From RGIG4034 sp045576455 (GTDB lineage Bacteria; Bacillota; Clostridia; Lachnospirales; Lachnospiraceae), in the NCBI GenBank assembly GCA_045576455.1, contig JAZNGM010000022.1:1-64000 (forward strand): a stretch of DNA of 64,000 bases, read 5' to 3'. The notes under the pieces were generated by a model. It worked only from the letters and a program-made list of their open reading frames with translations. It searched no databases and was not told the origin of the DNA. Shown here piece after piece: positions 62,810 through 64,000 of this stretch; within the stretch, counting starts at the first letter, position 1; each line of letters starts with the position of its first letter. A program made the position numbers and the translations under genes.

Positions 62810-62824
62810 TAATAAGCTTTTAGT

Positions 62825-62860
62825 ATCCGGCATTTGAGTGTTTACAGATGCCGGATTTGT
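62825..62860 (+). terminator. Hairpin between tsaD and ispD
   Basis: ATCCGGCAT (62825-62833) pairs perfectly with ATGCCGGAT (62848-62856), followed by TTGT. The T-run is short, so this may be a partial terminator or attenuator. Confidence 0.5.
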
Positions 62861-62878
62861 ATGTTAAAGGAGAAGTCT

Positions 62879-63598
62879 ATGGGAGCAAAGCATGTTGCTG
62901 TTATATTGGCCGGTGGCAGCGGAAAGCGTATGCAAAGTACGACACCGAAACAATACCTTGAGATTGCAGGAAGACCGTTAATAAGTTATGCAATTGACGC
63001 TATACAAAAAAGTTTTATTGATGAGATTGTTTTAGTAGTTGCTGCAGGCGGGATTGATTACTGCAAAAAAGAAATTGTTGAAAAATATGGTTTTACGAAG
63101 GTTGTAAATATAGTTGAAGGCGGGGCTGAAAGGTATGACTCCGTGTGGAAGGGGTTACAGGCGATAAACTGTCCGGATATAAAATCCGATACGGGACTAT
63201 ATGTGTACATCCATGATGGTGCAAGACCTTTTGTAAGTGTTGAAATGTTGGAACGACTTAAAGCTTGTGTTACGGATACAAAGGCATGCGTGGCAGGCGT
63301 GCCGGTAAAAGACACCATTAAAGTTACAGATGAAAACGGAACCGTAACAAACACGCCGGACAGAAAAATGCTTTGGGCTGTGCAAACACCGCAATGTTTT
63401 GAATATAGTATTGTTATGGATGCCTTTACAAAGATGTATGAGGCAGACGCGTCATTAAGAAAAATAATTACAGATGATGCCATGGTTGTTGAATACTTTA
63501 CGTCCCATATGGTTAAAATGGTGATGGGAGATTATAACAATATTAAAATAACAACCCCGGAAGACTATGAATTGGCAGAAAGCATATTAAGAAAATGA
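62879..63598 (+). CDS. ispD: 2-C-methyl-D-erythritol 4-phosphate cytidylyltransferase
   Basis: 239 residues with the nucleotide-binding LAGGSGKRM, TPKQY, HDGARPFV and PVKDTIK motifs of IspD. It attaches CMP to methylerythritol phosphate in the non-mevalonate isoprenoid pathway. The ATG at 62879 follows AAAGGAG. Related ribitol-phosphate cytidylyltransferases share this fold, so a small doubt remains. Confidence 0.88.
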   Translation: MGAKHVAVILAGGSGKRMQSTTPKQYLEIAGRPLISYAIDAIQKSFIDEIVLVVAAGGIDYCKKEIVEKYGFTKVVNIVEGGAERYDSVWKGLQAINCPDIKSDTGLYVYIHDGARPFVSVEMLERLKACVTDTKACVAGVPVKDTIKVTDENGTVTNTPDRKMLWAVQTPQCFEYSIVMDAFTKMYEADASLRKIITDDAMVVEYFTSHMVKMVMGDYNNIKITTPEDYELAESILRK

Positions 63599-63657
63599 TG
63601 ATATTTCGTGCTATTTTTGGGACTCTAAAAAAACTTAAAAAATTGGAAAAAAAGATG

Positions 63658-63686
63658 TTGACACTGTATACCTTTTTTGCTAGAAT
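63658..63686 (+). promoter_or_regulatory. Promoter of the serine tRNA genes
   Basis: A perfect TTGACA (63658-63663), 17 bp, TAGAAT (63681-63686) with TGC upstream (extended -10), 34 bases before the first tRNA. Confidence 0.8.
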
Positions 63687-63720
63687 AACATTTGCCGTTG
63701 GTTGACGGTCAACATAAAAT

Positions 63721-63806
63721 GGAGAGGTATCGAAGTGGTCATAACGAGGCGGTCTTGAAAACCGTTTGTCCTAACGGGCACATGGGTTCGAATCCCATCC
63801 TCTCCG
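63721..63806 (+). tRNA. tRNA-Ser (anticodon TGA)
   Basis: Acceptor arms GGAGAGG/CCTCTCC pair fully with a G discriminator; the anticodon loop reads CTTGAAA; there is a long variable arm and the T loop GGTTCGAATCC. The CCA end is not encoded. The hairpin GATAACA-ttt-TGTTATC (63809-63825) just after it may guide processing. Confidence 0.95.
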
Positions 63807-63863
63807 CTGATAACATTTTGTTATCATAATCGAAAACGTAAGACGGAAGCATTCAGCTAATTT

Positions 63864-63952
63864 GGAGAAGTACCCAAGTGGTTGAAGGGACACCCCTGGA
63901 AAGGGTGCAGGTCGTTAATAGCGGCGCGAGGGTTCAAATCCCTCCTTCTCCG
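63864..63952 (+). tRNA. tRNA-Ser (anticodon GGA)
   Basis: Acceptor arms GGAGAAG/CTTCTCC pair fully with a G discriminator; the anticodon loop reads CTGGAAA; the long variable arm (after GCAGGTCG) is typical of serine tRNA. CCA is not encoded. It lies 57 bases after the first tRNA, in the same transcript. Confidence 0.95.
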
Positions 63953-63979
63953 TTTGAACTGCGTAGCGGTTCATGTACC

Positions 63980-63985
63980 TTGACA
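63980..63985 (+). promoter_or_regulatory. Lone -35 box at the window end
   Basis: TTGACA lies 15 bases before the end of the window, so its -10 would be outside. It may serve a further stable RNA gene. Confidence 0.3.
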
Positions 63986-64000
63986 AATAAACAGTAATGC

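Overview
The window looks like chromosome from a low-GC, Gram-positive anaerobe of the family Lachnospiraceae, most like a butyrate producer of the Coprococcus/Butyrivibrio type. The main reasons are a complete thl-crt-hbd-bcd-etfB-etfA operon with a separate ptb-buk pair, Gram-positive style ribosome binding sites, many small membrane and lipid-anchored proteins of clostridial type, and tRNA genes without an encoded CCA. The genus is inferred from gene content and memory only.

Layout. 1-13949 is a loose, mostly plus-strand collection of single enzymes: two HD phosphohydrolases, an XRE regulator, a DUF1848 protein, two P-loop kinases, two Nudix hydrolases, an MccF-like S66 peptidase, a nucleoside deaminase, a truncated transposase-like remnant, a membrane-anchored GH30 glycosidase, a VOC protein, a metallophosphoesterase, an OYE-type flavoenzyme, an S51 peptidase and an aminoglycoside-phosphotransferase-like kinase. 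14018-16423 is a minus-strand ABC exporter. 16708-27828 is a signalling block: a membrane histidine-kinase homologue that has lost its phosphoacceptor histidine, an EAL protein with a broken GGDEF site, BioY, ArgC, a response regulator/ABC/permease/kinase unit and a hybrid sensor kinase of the same architecture as the pseudokinase. 27960-35843 holds an SDR enzyme, thioredoxin reductase, an NlpC/P60 hydrolase, the hibernation factor HPF, an M23 peptidase and an ABC exporter followed by a LytTR/DUF3021 pair.

35981-42025 is the central butyrate operon (acetyl-CoA to butyryl-CoA, with the electron-bifurcating Bcd-Etf complex). Its end module, ptb-buk (butyryl-CoA to butyrate plus ATP), lies 4.5 kb away on the other strand. 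Between them are a lipoprotein, an exported tandem nitrilase whose first domain is catalytically dead, and a small acidic protein. 48741-64000 is mostly core: secA, prfB, tex, an FMN riboswitch with ribU, the t6A genes tsaE-tsaB-rimI and tsaD, rnz, ispD and two serine tRNA genes, plus a minus-strand trio (DUF975, a small HExxH protein, a membrane protein).

The most notable signals are: the histidine-to-glutamate pseudokinase beside a GGDNF/EAL protein; the dead-plus-live tandem nitrilase; two inverted copies of a ~121-bp triple-hairpin repeat, 15.7 kb apart; a four-member DnaA-box cluster with no dnaA nearby; a prfB gene whose autoregulatory frameshift site has been replaced by in-frame sequence; and 11-bp-phased direct repeats in front of an ABC operon that follows an OmpR-type regulator. 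No CRISPR array, prophage or complete insertion sequence was seen.
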